From positions 1 to 39,760 of the forward strand of contig JASLMK010000035.1 in the NCBI GenBank assembly GCA_030746555.1: 39,760 nucleotides of DNA. Reading direction: 5' to 3'. Source of the stretch: Planctomycetota bacterium (lineage in GTDB: Bacteria; Planctomycetota; UBA1135; GCA-002686595). Positions 1 to 9,730 of the stretch are shown here, piece after piece. A program made the translations under genes and the position numbers. The notes under the pieces are model-generated. The model did no database searches. It saw nothing but the letters and a program-made list of their open reading frames with translations, and was not told the DNA's origin. Every line of letters begins with the position of its first letter. Position 1 is the first letter of the stretch.

Positions 1-1775
1 CCCTCCGCCAGCACATCCGCCCTGAGGTCATCCAATGTCCCGAAGTTCTGGGCCAAGAGACGCGCGGTGGCTGGCCCCACTTCCGGGATGGAGAGAGCCG
101 CTAGAAACCGGTCGCAGGTCACCCGGCGGCGCTCCTTCAATTGCCCCAACAGGTTGTCCACGCTCTTCTCTCCCCAGCGCGGCAAACCCAGGAGCACCTC
201 GCGGTCCAGGTGAAAGAGATCCGCCGCCGTCGCGACCTGCCCCACATCGACCAACTGCTCGATCATCTTCTCGCCGATGGAGTCGATCTCGAAACCGTGC
301 TTGCCCGCCAACTGGGCCACGCGCCCCACGATTTGCGGACGACAGCCTGCCCGATTTGGGCAACGGAAGTATTTGCCCTCGGCCACTAGCTCCGTGTCGC
401 AGGCCGGACAGTTGCCGGCCATCGCAAAGACCTCTCCCCAACCGCACTGCACGCCGGGCCTGACAACAGGTTGCTTGTCCTCGGTTTCCAGATCCCCGCC
501 GTCGTCCGCGACCACCAGCAACTCCAGCGGCAAGGAAGCCAGCCAATCCTGGGGCTCGCCGGCCTGCTCGCGAGCCGCCTCCGCCACAGCCACGACCTGG
601 GGAATCACATCCCCGGCCCGGCGCACCAGCACGCGATCCCCGACACACAAGCCGAGGGCCGCCACATGCTCGGCGTTGTGCAAGGTAGTATGCCGCACGG
701 TGACACCGGTCACCTCCACCGGCAGCAGGTGCGCCCGGGGAGTGATGCGTCCGTTGGCGCCCACCTGCAACTCAATGGCGCGCAAGCGCGTGGTCGCCTC
801 GCGCGCCTTGAACTTGTGGGCGTACTGCCAGCGCGTGGCCCGCGCCGTGCTCCCGAGGCGTTCGTGCAAGTCGAGCCGATCGAGTTTGGCCACCACGCCA
901 TCCATCTCGAACGGAATCCCATCCCGGCCGGCCTCGATTCTGCCGTGGTAGTCGAGACAGGCTGCGGTGCCGGTCACCAACTCGCCATAGCCCGAATCCG
1001 GCAAGCCCCACTCCGCGAGAGCGGCGTTCAACTCCGTTTGCGTTGTTGCTTCCGCTCCCACCATCCGCGGGCAGGACCAGATGTGAAACTCCAAGGGATA
1101 GCGCGCGACCAACGCCGGATCATTGCGCCGCAGGGCCCCGGCCGTGGCATTGCGCGGATTCATCAAGGGCGCCTCCCCATCCGCCACGCGGCGGGTGTTG
1201 AACTCCTCAAAACGCTCCCGGGCAATGAGCACCTCGCCGCGCACCTCCAACAACTGGGGCAGCGCGCGCCTATCACCGTTCAAGGCCAGGGGCACATTGC
1301 GCACCGTGCGCAGGTTGGCCGTGACATCCTCCCCCACACTGCCATCCCCGCGGGTCAGGGCGCGCACCAAAAGGCCGTCCTCATAGACCAGGGCAATGCT
1401 GACCCCATCGAACTTCGGCTCCACCCGCCAGTTGAGCTGCTCCACATCGTCCAACCCCAAAAAGCGTCCAATGCCGTCCACGAAATCGCGCACCTCCGCC
1501 TCGCCAAAGAGGCTGGAGATGGAGAGCATGGGCACCTCATGTGCTGTCCGGGCAAACCCCTCTCCCACTTCCAAAGCCGCCCCCACACGCTGGGTCGGAC
1601 TGTCCGCCTGTACCAACTCCGGCTCCGCTTCCTCCAGCTCCGCCAGCTCGCGAAAGAGTGCGTCGTATTCCCCGTCGGAGATGCTCGGCTTCCCCACCCC
1701 GTAGTAGAGACGGTCATGGCGCGCGATCTCGGCCCGCAACCACGCCGCCCGCTCTGCACCGGCCAGTTTTCCCAT
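1..1775 (-). CDS. ligA: NAD-dependent DNA ligase LigA (partial, C-terminus beyond left edge)
   Basis: Seals nicks in duplex DNA using NAD+ during replication and repair. Reading leftwards from ATG at 1775, the frame stays open for about 591 codons to the window edge. Seen: an N-terminal Ia-like region with DRLYYG and SDGEYD, the adenylation motif KFDG with the nucleophile lysine at residue 121, then ALTRGDGSVGEDVT, the OB-fold region (AHLLPVEVTGVTVRHTTLHN), a zinc-finger region with C-x2-C near CPAC and further cysteines in CPNRAGC, and the start of the helix-hairpin-helix domain. The remaining HhH part and BRCT domain (full-length LigA is usually 670-700 residues) lie outside the window. It follows cdd with an 11-base gap, so the two are probably co-transcribed. 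The KFDG form differs slightly from the commoner KLDG. Shine-Dalgarno is weak. Confidence 0.95.
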   Translation of the reverse strand, partial: MGKLAGAERAAWLRAEIARHDRLYYGVGKPSISDGEYDALFRELAELEEAEPELVQADSPTQRVGAALEVGEGFARTAHEVPMLSISSLFGEAEVRDFVDGIGRFLGLDDVEQLNWRVEPKFDGVSIALVYEDGLLVRALTRGDGSVGEDVTANLRTVRNVPLALNGDRRALPQLLEVRGEVLIARERFEEFNTRRVADGEAPLMNPRNATAGALRRNDPALVARYPLEFHIWSCPRMVGAEATTQTELNAALAEWGLPDSGYGELVTGTAACLDYHGRIEAGRDGIPFEMDGVVAKLDRLDLHERLGSTARATRWQYAHKFKAREATTRLRAIELQVGANGRITPRAHLLPVEVTGVTVRHTTLHNAEHVAALGLCVGDRVLVRRAGDVIPQVVAVAEAAREQAGEPQDWLASLPLELLVVADDGGDLETEDKQPVVRPGVQCGWGEVFAMAGNCPACDTELVAEGKYFRCPNRAGCRPQIVGRVAQLAGKHGFEIDSIGEKMIEQLVDVGQVATAADLFHLDREVLLGLPRWGEKSVDNLLGQLKERRRVTCDRFLAALSIPEVGPATARLLAQNFGTLDDLRADVLAE

Positions 1776-1786
1776 GGCCGCCTGTG

Positions 1787-2215
1787 TTACTGGGCGCTCC
1801 CCGTTTCGCCTTCGGAAGCCAGATCAGCGGGCTCAAAGGCCTGGGGCAGAAGCTCAGCCAATGACGACACCAGGCGCTGGCCGCTCTGGCCCTCGACCAC
1901 GATGCGCAGCTCCGCGCCGAACTCCCGCAGGAACTGGCGGCAGGCACCGCAGGGCATCAGGGGCTCTCCGCGGCTGGTGGTGATAGCCAGGTCCGTGAAA
2001 CTCTTCTCCCCGGCGGAGACGGCCTTGACCACGGCCGTGCGTTCAGCACACAGAGTCAGCCCGTAGCTGGCGTTTTCCACATTACAACCGCTGAAGACCT
2101 GGCCAGAGGCGGTCACCAGGGCCGCCCCCACATCTAGCTTTGAATAGGGACTGTGGGCGCGCCCCATGGCCTCTCGGGCCAGGCGCACCAACTCGTCATC
2201 GTCGGGCGTGTCCAT
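1787..2215 (-). CDS. cdd: Cytidine deaminase
   Basis: Deaminates cytidine and deoxycytidine to uridine forms in pyrimidine salvage. Starting at ATG 2215 (MDTPDDDELV) it gives 142 residues, typical for the homotetrameric class. The zinc and catalytic signatures are both present: NVENASYG then C56-A57-E58 (zinc cysteine and proton-shuttle glutamate) and P-C89-G-A-C92-R-Q (two zinc cysteines). The frame extends 16 codons upstream to an earlier ATG at 2263, but that extension would run into the repeat block at 2261-2300 and has no resemblance to the family, so the internal start is preferred. It lies just upstream of ligA on the same strand. The last 25 residues are a poorly conserved tail. Confidence 0.95.
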   Translation of the reverse strand: MDTPDDDELVRLAREAMGRAHSPYSKLDVGAALVTASGQVFSGCNVENASYGLTLCAERTAVVKAVSAGEKSFTDLAITTSRGEPLMPCGACRQFLREFGAELRIVVEGQSGQRLVSSLAELLPQAFEPADLASEGETGSAQ

Positions 2216-2260
2216 GGGCCCATGATTCTCTTTTGGAAGGCCTCTGAAAAGCCCCCGGCA

Positions 2261-2300
2261 CAATCTCAGGCAATCTCAGGCGATCCCAGGCAATCTCAGG
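2261..2300. repeat. Four tandem 10-bp units (CAATCTCAGG)
   Basis: Four back-to-back copies of a 10-base unit read on the plus strand: CAATCTCAGG, CAATCTCAGG, CGATCCCAGG (two differences), CAATCTCAGG. The rightmost copy contains the TGA stop (2298-2296) of the upstream minus-strand small gene, and the array occupies most of the gap before cdd. A 10-bp period matches about one helical turn, so a protein-binding array is possible, but replication slippage is equally plausible. Confidence 0.85.
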
Positions 2301-2721
2301 CACAGGACTCCACGGCCCCGTTCTCCGCGGGGGCCGCGGCGAAGCCCTGATAGGGCACGGCGCAGCGCGTCCTGACCAGGCCCGTACTCGGATCCGCCCA
2401 ATCCTCCAACTGCGTCTCCACCAGGGCCGTGAGCCCCACCAGGTCCCCGGCCCTGAGTTCCACGCGCCCACTCACATCGAAGCCCAGGGCGGCGAGCACG
2501 CATTGCACGCGGTGAATCCCGCGCTCGCTCCAAGTTATTGAATCCCAGGCCGCCGTGCGCCCGGCGAAGTCGCCGTCACAGACCTCCAGGCGCAAGCTCC
2601 AACGCTCGCTGCCATCCCGGGCCGTCCCCTCGCGCACCTCCGCCACTCGGCAAAGGTGCTTCCCAGCCGGCACGGAAACCAGATTGTCCCCCTCGGCGAT
2701 TTCACTGAAGTCGTAGTTCAT
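2296..2721 (-). CDS. Small DUF669-like protein, function unknown
   Basis: A 141-residue acidic protein starting MNYDFSEIAEGD. The pattern of an opening aromatic/acidic stretch, then VPAGKHLCRVAEV, then a WSLRLEVCDG strand and a later G-F-D-V-SG-region resembles DUF669-type proteins, usually found in phages and near single-strand DNA-binding or recombination genes. That assignment rests on pattern memory and is tentative. The start is well supported: a purine-rich GAAAGGA lies just upstream of the ATG. No phage genes are nearby, so it may be a domesticated or chromosomal member. The stop codon sits inside a four-copy 10-bp tandem repeat. Confidence 0.6.
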   Translation of the reverse strand: MNYDFSEIAEGDNLVSVPAGKHLCRVAEVREGTARDGSERWSLRLEVCDGDFAGRTAAWDSITWSERGIHRVQCVLAALGFDVSGRVELRAGDLVGLTALVETQLEDWADPSTGLVRTRCAVPYQGFAAAPAENGAVESCA

Positions 2722-2843
2722 TGGTCCTTTTTCCTTTCACCCGCAAATACGGGGTAGAACCAAGACGGCCCGAGCACGCGCCGGTCGCACCTCTCCTCTG
2801 GTTTTTCAAACTCTCACGCCACTCACACGCGACTCAGCGCAAA

Positions 2844-3524
2844 TCAATGGCCAGTCCAACTCTCCTTCCCCAGGCGCAAGGCAGCCGCCTGGGCCGTGGC
2901 ACTGATATGGACGGGCCCGAGGGCTTCACCACGGTTCCCCAGGCGCGGAGCGAACTGGATGTCAATCCGATCGCCGATGGTCACGAGCTGTATTCGCTCT
3001 CGGTACCAGCCCCCCCCGAAATACAGTCCGCTGGTTCTTCCCCGTGAGACATCGTGGGTGAAGCGGACGCGCGTATCAGCGAGGAGGCCGCCGCGCCCCT
3101 CCAGGCCAGCCACGCCCGCGGAGAGCATGCCCAAATCAACCTGGCTCCCCCCTCCAGAGCTGGTCACAAACGCCACCCCGTCGCGAGTGGTGTGGGTCCC
3201 CGCGAAGATACGAGGTCCGCTTTCCCCTCGCACAGACAAGGAGCCCTCTCCAGTTTGGTCACTCATCAAGCGCAGCAGGGCGCCCGGCCCGGCGTTGGAT
3301 TCCCCCTCACCGCTCGGCCTCGCCAGGGATACCCCCATGGCGCCAGCCAGTCCGCTTGACACGAGCTGCCCCAACTCCAGCACCAGGCCGCCGGGGCCCT
3401 CGACGCGCAACTGCTTGTCCACAGTCCCGCTCGTCGCCGTGCAACCCAGGAACAGGGCGAGAACATATAAAAGGGAGGACTCCCAACAGGCGTGGGCCGC
3501 GCGGGCCGCAGTACGAGTTGCCAC
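2844..3524 (-). CDS. Secreted or lipoprotein of unknown function, beta-rich
   Basis: A 226-residue protein beginning with GTG. A hydrophobic stretch at residues 17-27 (SLLYVLALFLG) ends at Cys28, a plausible but imperfect lipobox (Phe at -3), so it may be an outer-membrane lipoprotein or simply exported. The mature part is rich in Gly, Val and short strand patterns with no catalytic motif I recognise. It starts three bases after the stop of the neighbouring exported protein, so the pair is almost certainly translationally coupled. Both mature regions share the same style of alternating strands and glycine turns and may be distant relatives. No function is claimed. Confidence 0.65.
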   Translation of the reverse strand: MATRTAARAAHACWESSLLYVLALFLGCTATSGTVDKQLRVEGPGGLVLELGQLVSSGLAGAMGVSLARPSGEGESNAGPGALLRLMSDQTGEGSLSVRGESGPRIFAGTHTTRDGVAFVTSSGGGSQVDLGMLSAGVAGLEGRGGLLADTRVRFTHDVSRGRTSGLYFGGGWYRERIQLVTIGDRIDIQFAPRLGNRGEALGPVHISATAQAAALRLGKESWTGH

Positions 3525-3527
3525 GAT

Positions 3528-4211
3528 TCAGTCCCCCACTTTCTGGCCCTGCCCAGCTGCGGCATTCCATTTTGTTTCTCCAAATGACCCGCGAACTCCC
3601 GCGGCATCCTGCCACAGACCGCCTGCCACCGCTCCCTTCTCATCCATGAGCAGGGCGTGGGCACCTTCTCCAACGACACCCAGTTCAATGGCCGGTACCC
3701 ATCCGTTTTCCGCCCGCACGCGGCCAGGCCAACCGAGGGCAAGGGAAGCCGCTTCCCCGGTGTCATCGCAGACCAGCTTGCCCGCCGTGACTGCCTGGCT
3801 GGTGCGCAGAACCAAGCCCACGCCACCCTCGCCATCCGGCCCCAGCCAAGCTCGCGGCCGCCCCTGGCCGTCGAGGACCTGCCAGCCCAGACCGCTCCCC
3901 GCTTCCCCGTCCAGGCCAGGCAGCTCCCCCGCCACCAGGGCTCCGTGTACTCCACCATCCAACATCAAGTGCGGCGCCTGCCCATCTCCAAGGGCGAGCG
4001 TCAGCCGTTCCCTTCCGTCACCGTCCACCAACCACACGCCGACGGCTTCACCGCGGACGCCGACGGTCATGGTTCCACCCCCTTCCGACTCAAATGTGAA
4101 CTGCTCGGGTTCCGGTGCAAAGGCGCTCCCCAGGGCAAATGTCAGGACCAGCACAAAGGCCCTCAACGGGCCGCGCGACAGATTGAGTGAAGTTGTCTTT
4201 TCGGTTGTCAT
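3528..4211 (-). CDS. Secreted protein of unknown function, first gene of exported pair
   Basis: A 227-residue protein from ATG 4211 (MTTEKTTSLN). This start is favoured over one 11 codons upstream because AAGGAG lies just before it. Residues 13-32 form a signal peptide: arginine in the n-region, hydrophobic core AFVLVLTFALG and an AFA cleavage-like end. The mature protein is a series of short beta-type segments with many Asp-Gly turns (WLVDGDG, WQVLDGQG, WLGPDGEG), suggesting a repeated beta sheet or propeller-like fold. No known domain is recognised. It precedes the lipoprotein-like gene by three bases, so both are likely exported and made together. Confidence 0.7.
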   Translation of the reverse strand: MTTEKTTSLNLSRGPLRAFVLVLTFALGSAFAPEPEQFTFESEGGGTMTVGVRGEAVGVWLVDGDGRERLTLALGDGQAPHLMLDGGVHGALVAGELPGLDGEAGSGLGWQVLDGQGRPRAWLGPDGEGGVGLVLRTSQAVTAGKLVCDDTGEAASLALGWPGRVRAENGWVPAIELGVVGEGAHALLMDEKGAVAGGLWQDAAGVRGSFGETKWNAAAGQGQKVGD

Positions 4212-4421
4212 GGTTTTTTCTCCTTGAGCTAGACGGCCTGGCATGCGCCACAGGTGAATGTCAGTGTGGCCTTCAAGGTGACCAACTGTAAGGGGGAATG
4301 GGGTGGCCTAACAGCTCCCCTGGCGGCGCGTCCCGCGGCTGGCGGCGTTTGTTTGCAGAGAGCGCCGACGCATGCCGATGGGCCGTTTCTGGCCCTACTG
4401 GCAATCAGTCGACAGGGAGCC

Positions 4422-5600
4422 CTATTGGCGCGCCGTAATGCGCGCAAACAAATCGCTCAGATTGCCTCCGAGGATGCGGCTCACATCTTCGCGGGTGAAG
4501 CCGTGGTCAAGGAGTGCCGCCGCCAGACGCGGAAAGCCCGTGACATCCTCCAAGCCGGCCGGGCGTCTGAAGATGCCGTCGAAGTCGGACCCCAGCCCGA
4601 CATGCTCCACGCCCATGATCTCAGCGGCGTGAACGATGTGGTCCACCACCGGCTGCATGGGGAAGGGTGGCAGGGCCGCCTGCAAGAGCTCGCCGCGGGC
4701 GAAAAAACGCTCCGTGGGCGCCAGCTCTTCCGTCGCGCGCCAGGCGGCGGTCTCTGCAATGGCGAACTCGTCCGCGCCCACCTTGCAATCGAGGAAGAGT
4801 GTGCAGAAGACGATCCCGAGCACACCGCCCTTGGCAGCCAGGGCGCGCAGCTGATCGTCATCGAGATTGCGCGGGTGATCCGATAGGGAACGGCAGGCAG
4901 AGTGGCTGGCGATCAATGGTTGCCCGCTAGTCTCAAGGGCGTCGTAAAATGTCTGCTCGCCGACGTGGGAGAGGTCGATCACCATGCCGAGTTCATTCAT
5001 GCGCCGCACAATGGCGCGCCCGAACTCCGAAAGCCCGGCGGGGATCTCTGACCCGGCCCCCGCGCAGCAGGAACGGGCCCAGGAGAGGTGGTTGTTCCAG
5101 GTCAGCGTCAGGACGCGCACACCGCGCCGGTAAAAATGCTCCAGCACCGCCAGGCTCTCATCGAGGGCGTGGCCACCCTCGATGCCAGCCACTACGCCCA
5201 GGCGACCGCTCGCTCTGGCACGCTGCAGATCTCGTCCATCTCCCACCGCCAGGACCTTGTCCGGAGCCCGCGCCAGCAGCTCGTCATAGGCATCCAACAG
5301 GGCCTCCGTGCGCAGGCGCGCGGCAGAGGGCGGCGCCGCGGGCCCGCCCTGGCCCGGCGCATGGGGCGGGAAATGCTCCGGATCCGGCCAGCAGGCCATG
5401 ACAACCGTTCCCAGTCCTCCGGCGGCGGCCCGTGGCAGATCCAGGTGGCCAGATCCCGCCTGGGTGAGGTCCTCCCCCAGATCAACGGCCCGGGCCAGGG
5501 AATCCACATGGGCGTCGAAAACCGGCCCAGGGAGGCCCGGCGGCGGATTCTGCCCGCTGTTCCCTTGATCGAGGGGGGCTCCGCTGGCTGCGTTCTCCAT
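4422..5600 (-). CDS. Membrane dipeptidase family (peptidase M19)
   Basis: Zinc-dependent dipeptidase of the amidohydrolase fold, related to renal dipeptidase; it cleaves dipeptides, often ones containing D- or dehydro-amino acids. 392 residues. Seen: metal-binding H31-x-D33 in FDAHVDS, bridging glutamate E141 in GIEGGHAL, H212 in IDLSHV, H233 in IASHSACRSL, the conserved DHPRNL(D) stretch, and GLGSDFDG with the C-terminal metal aspartate. No signal peptide is visible; the first 25 residues are a proline/glycine-rich leader, so the protein is probably cytoplasmic. It stands alone on the minus strand, divergent from the response regulator at 5885. The exact substrate cannot be read from the sequence. 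Confidence 0.92.
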   Translation of the reverse strand: MENAASGAPLDQGNSGQNPPPGLPGPVFDAHVDSLARAVDLGEDLTQAGSGHLDLPRAAAGGLGTVVMACWPDPEHFPPHAPGQGGPAAPPSAARLRTEALLDAYDELLARAPDKVLAVGDGRDLQRARASGRLGVVAGIEGGHALDESLAVLEHFYRRGVRVLTLTWNNHLSWARSCCAGAGSEIPAGLSEFGRAIVRRMNELGMVIDLSHVGEQTFYDALETSGQPLIASHSACRSLSDHPRNLDDDQLRALAAKGGVLGIVFCTLFLDCKVGADEFAIAETAAWRATEELAPTERFFARGELLQAALPPFPMQPVVDHIVHAAEIMGVEHVGLGSDFDGIFRRPAGLEDVTGFPRLAAALLDHGFTREDVSRILGGNLSDLFARITARQ

Positions 5601-5835
5601 CCTGCCAGCCTACAATGAGCGGGCGGCGGCTGCGCCCCTGCCATCGTGACAGGCCCACAAGCCCGCCGCCGAAGCCTCTGCCAGACTGGCAGCCTGGTTG
5701 GGCCAGGGCCGCTCTGGCGCTTTCCCCGTTGCTCCAACCGTGCGCCATATCACTCTGCCACACAGTGTCTTATGACATCAGAGCGCAGCGCTTTGGGAGG
5801 CCGGGGGCCAAGCCCACCGCCCCCGCCTGCGGCAC

Positions 5836-5874
5836 GGGGTTTGCTTTTGGCGCCCCTTCACGGGGCAAAACCCC
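5836..5874 (+). promoter_or_regulatory. Stem-loop just upstream of the response regulator start
   Basis: An inverted repeat: outer arms GGGGTTTGC and GCAAAACCCC (one extra A) enclose an inner GCCCC-TTCA(C)-GGGGC hairpin. It ends 10 bases before the ATG at 5885, where no Shine-Dalgarno is visible, so it may hide or shape the ribosome entry site. No U-run follows, so a terminator is less likely. The rest of 5601-5835 shows nothing recognisable beyond space for two divergent promoters. Confidence 0.45.
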
Positions 5875-5884
5875 GGTCACGACC

Positions 5885-6253
5885 ATGGCCATCGACCGCC
5901 GCATCCTCATCGCCGACGACGACACTGCCTTCCGGCAAGGTATCGCCGAGCTGCTCTTCACCTGGGGGCTCGAGGTCGAGGAAGCCGCCGACGGCGCCGC
6001 TGCCCTGGAGCTGCTGCGCCTGCGCCCGCCGTCCCTGGCCCTGCTCGACATGCACATGCCGGGCTTCACGGGCCTCGAAATCCTGACCACCCTGCGCCGG
6101 GAAACCCTCAGCGTGCCCTGCATCTTCTGGTCCGCCAACGCCTCCGAAGTCATCGAGGGCCTGGCGCGTCGCGCCGGGGCCCTGGCCGTCCTGCGCAAGC
6201 CCGTGCCTGCCACTGAGCTGCGGCGCCACCTGAACGAGGCCCTCTGCCTCTGA
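5885..6253 (+). CDS. Stand-alone response regulator receiver domain
   Basis: A single CheY-like receiver domain, 122 residues, with no output domain. Seen: acidic triad D11-D12-D13, phospho-acceptor D55 in LLDMHMPGFTGLE, Ser83 at the switch Ser/Thr position and Lys105 in LRKPVP. It should be phosphorylated by a histidine kinase and act through protein contacts, for example in chemotaxis, a phosphorelay or control of another enzyme. No kinase is nearby. The frame extends 90 codons further upstream, but that portion is unlike any receiver and overlaps the probable promoter zone, so the start at MAIDRRILIADDD is used. It precedes groES with a hairpin between them. Confidence 0.92.
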   Translation: MAIDRRILIADDDTAFRQGIAELLFTWGLEVEEAADGAAALELLRLRPPSLALLDMHMPGFTGLEILTTLRRETLSVPCIFWSANASEVIEGLARRAGALAVLRKPVPATELRRHLNEALCL

Positions 6254-6262
6254 CCTGACTCA

Positions 6263-6284
6263 CCGCCGCGGGGCCTCGCGGCGG
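6263..6284 (+). terminator. GC-rich hairpin after the response regulator
   Basis: Perfect 8-bp stem CCGCCGCG / CGCGGCGG around GGGCCT, ten bases after the response-regulator stop, followed by CTGCTTTC rather than a strong U-run. It probably ends or attenuates that transcript before groES. No CIRCE element (TTAGCACTC-type) is visible in the 54 bases between this hairpin and groES. Confidence 0.55.
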
Positions 6285-6338
6285 CTGCTTTCAATTCTCA
6301 TCAGTTCCTAGTTACCAAACAACAAACAGACTCAAACC

Positions 6339-6644
6339 ATGTCCAACACCACCGCCACCCAGATCCGTCCCCTCGGCGACCGCGTCCTCGTCCAACGAGT
6401 TGAGGCCGAAGAGAAAACCGCCGGCGGCATCCTGCTGCCCGAGAGCGCCAAGGAGAAGCCCAAGGAAGGCAAGATCATCGCCGTGGGCGAAGGCCGCACG
6501 CTCGACAACGGCGAGCGCAGCACCTTCTCCGTCAAGGAAGGCGACACCGTCCTCTTCAGCTCCTACGCCGGCACCGAGGTCAAGTACCAGGGCGAGGAGT
6601 ACATGATCATGCGCGAGGACGACATCCTCGGCATCGTCGGCTGA
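6339..6644 (+). CDS. groS: Co-chaperonin GroES
   Basis: The 10-kDa lid of the GroEL folding chamber; 101 residues, normal size. Seen: [26 protein letters not shown] (start of the beta-barrel and the mobile loop, with the GGIL contact for GroEL at residues about 29-32), [10 protein letters not shown], and the C-terminal [13 protein letters not shown]. The ATG follows an A-rich leader (CAAACAACAAACAGACTCAAACC) with no Shine-Dalgarno, which may suit an unstructured, efficiently translated leader. groEL follows after 36 bases, so this is a groESL operon. Confidence 0.97.
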   Translation: MSNTTATQIRPLGDRVLVQRVEAEEKTAGGILLPESAKEKPKEGKIIAVGEGRTLDNGERSTFSVKEGDTVLFSSYAGTEVKYQGEEYMIMREDDILGIVG

Positions 6645-6680
6645 GACTTCTGACCAGACACATATAAGGAAACCAGAATC

Positions 6681-8285
<1,605 letters not shown>

Positions 8286-8307
8286 GCCGCGCCTGTTCCG
8301 ATCGCAC

Positions 8308-8343
8308 AGAGCCGCCCGGCCCCCCTCGAGGCCGGGCGGCTCT
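8308..8343 (+). terminator. Strong intrinsic terminator-like hairpin after groEL
   Basis: Perfect 14-bp stem AGAGCCGCCCGGCC / GGCCGGGCGGCTCT with an 8-base loop, starting 22 bases after the groEL stop and followed by CTTCG. It ends the groESL transcript. The convergent ceramidase-like gene ends 90 bases further on, so it could also stop transcription arriving from the right. Confidence 0.85.
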
Positions 8344-8432
8344 CTTCGTAGCCTGCTGGATGGACCGGTCGAGGCCCTGCCCGCCGTACCGGCCGCCCAC
8401 GACGAGCCTGCAGGCACCACGCCGTCGCTGCA

Positions 8433-9683
8433 TCACCGCTCGCTCGCCCGTTCCACCAGGGCCAACGACTCGCGGATCAGGATCTCGCCGGTGCGCTCGC
8501 CCAGGCAGGTGCGCGAGACGTAGTCGTAGCGGTCGAAGCTGAACCAGTCCTCCTTGGTGAGGATGTAGCCGAAGGCCTCGTTGGTCAGGCCGAAGAGCAG
8601 GCTGTGACGCCCGCCCAGCTTGCGCTTGAGGTAGTAGCCGATGTTCGGCAGCGCCTCGCCCGGGATGGTGAGGATCCGCGCGTCGCCCAGCTCGACGAAG
8701 TGGATGCGCGCGGTGAGCGTGCTCCCGTCCCCGCTCGCGATGCCCAGAGGCGAGGCCTTGATGAGGGTGCGCAGAACGGGCGAGTCCACCGGGAACTCGA
8801 CGTCTGTGAAGTGGCAGCGCAGGCCGGGGTCCCTGGCCGTGCGCGCCCTCGCCACGATGCGCAGCGCCTCGTCCGCCAGGAGGTGGCCGATGCGCACGCA
8901 CTCGTCCCAGGGCTCGGTGCCCTCGGGGTGCGGTCCCCGGGCGTCGGCGGTGATCATGCCGCCCTGGGCGCCGTTCATGAAGATCCCCGTACCGCCCCCG
9001 GACGCCTCGATGCGCTCGTACAGCGGCCCCACCAGGTCGGGGCTGAGGACGCCGCGCTGCGAACCGAGCACTTCGGGGTGGATGGCGTAGTTCACGAGCG
9101 TGGCGAGCGGCTCGCCGCCGGAGGCGACGGCTTGGATCACGCTGCAGCGGCGGTCGTAGAGCTGGGGCGCGTAGTAGTTGTAGGCGATCCCCTCGGCGAT
9201 CTTGGCGGTGGCGATTCGCAGGGAGACGGGCTGGAGCGAGCCCGCCGCCTCCTCGATGGCCGCGGCGATCTCGCTGCACACGTCGTCCAGGTAGTCCAGA
9301 TCGGCGTCGGTCCCGCCCTCGCCGTTGGGGAAGCCGTAGCAGTCCGGGGCGCTGTGGGTGTGGGTGGCACCGATCAGGATCTGCTCGGCGGGCACCGACG
9401 TCACGCGCTCTCGCACGCGGTCGCCGAGGACCCCGGGGAAGCCGAGGAAGTCGGTGCTGACGATGGCCACGCGGGTCCCGCCGCGCTCGAACACCAGGGC
9501 GCGCGCGTTGAGCTCCCCCAGCTTCTCGGTGGCGGGGGTGGACGGGCCGATCCCCCCGGAGACCGGCAGCAGCGGGTCCGGCGTGAGGACGCGGACGGCG
9601 ATGGCGGCGCGCAGCTCCTCCGCCGGCGCCGCCGCGGGGGCGAGCACCAGGAGGACGATGCCGACGAACCAGGATCCAGTCAT
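8433..9683 (-). CDS. Neutral ceramidase-like secreted hydrolase
   Basis: 416 residues from ATG 9683, preceded by GAGGAGGAG. Residues 1-21 are a signal peptide (MTGSWFVGIVLLVLAPAAAP). The rest resembles the N-terminal catalytic domain of neutral/alkaline ceramidases: an AIAVRVLTP-type opening strand, VAIVSTDFLGFP, the zinc motif IGATHTHSAPD, and a conserved later region NGAQGGMITADARG where ceramidases carry their nucleophile loop. The C-terminal domain of full-size ceramidases is missing, so the substrate is uncertain; amide or ester hydrolysis at the envelope is a fair guess. Last gene of a co-directional run after the M16 pair (47-base gap). A longer open frame to 10442 is a shadow of the M16 gene. 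Confidence 0.82.
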   Translation of the reverse strand: MTGSWFVGIVLLVLAPAAAPAEELRAAIAVRVLTPDPLLPVSGGIGPSTPATEKLGELNARALVFERGGTRVAIVSTDFLGFPGVLGDRVRERVTSVPAEQILIGATHTHSAPDCYGFPNGEGGTDADLDYLDDVCSEIAAAIEEAAGSLQPVSLRIATAKIAEGIAYNYYAPQLYDRRCSVIQAVASGGEPLATLVNYAIHPEVLGSQRGVLSPDLVGPLYERIEASGGGTGIFMNGAQGGMITADARGPHPEGTEPWDECVRIGHLLADEALRIVARARTARDPGLRCHFTDVEFPVDSPVLRTLIKASPLGIASGDGSTLTARIHFVELGDARILTIPGEALPNIGYYLKRKLGGRHSLLFGLTNEAFGYILTKEDWFSFDRYDYVSRTCLGERTGEILIRESLALVERASER

Positions 9684-9730
9684 GGAGAGCTCCTCCTCGA
9701 GACGACGTGGTCGGACCATTCTGCCCCGGG

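Noticed and set aside
471..2066. A 531-codon plus-strand frame across ligA and cdd
   Set aside because: Antisense to two genes with clear catalytic motifs; it is long only because the region lacks stops in that frame.
4229..4447. A 72-codon minus-strand frame ending in a CGAC motif
   Set aside because: It overlaps the dipeptidase 3' end, has no clear ribosome site or recognisable domain, and the cysteine pair alone is not enough.
6254..6338. A CIRCE or HrcA operator ahead of groES
   Set aside because: No TTAGCACTC inverted repeat is present; only a GC hairpin and an A-rich leader.
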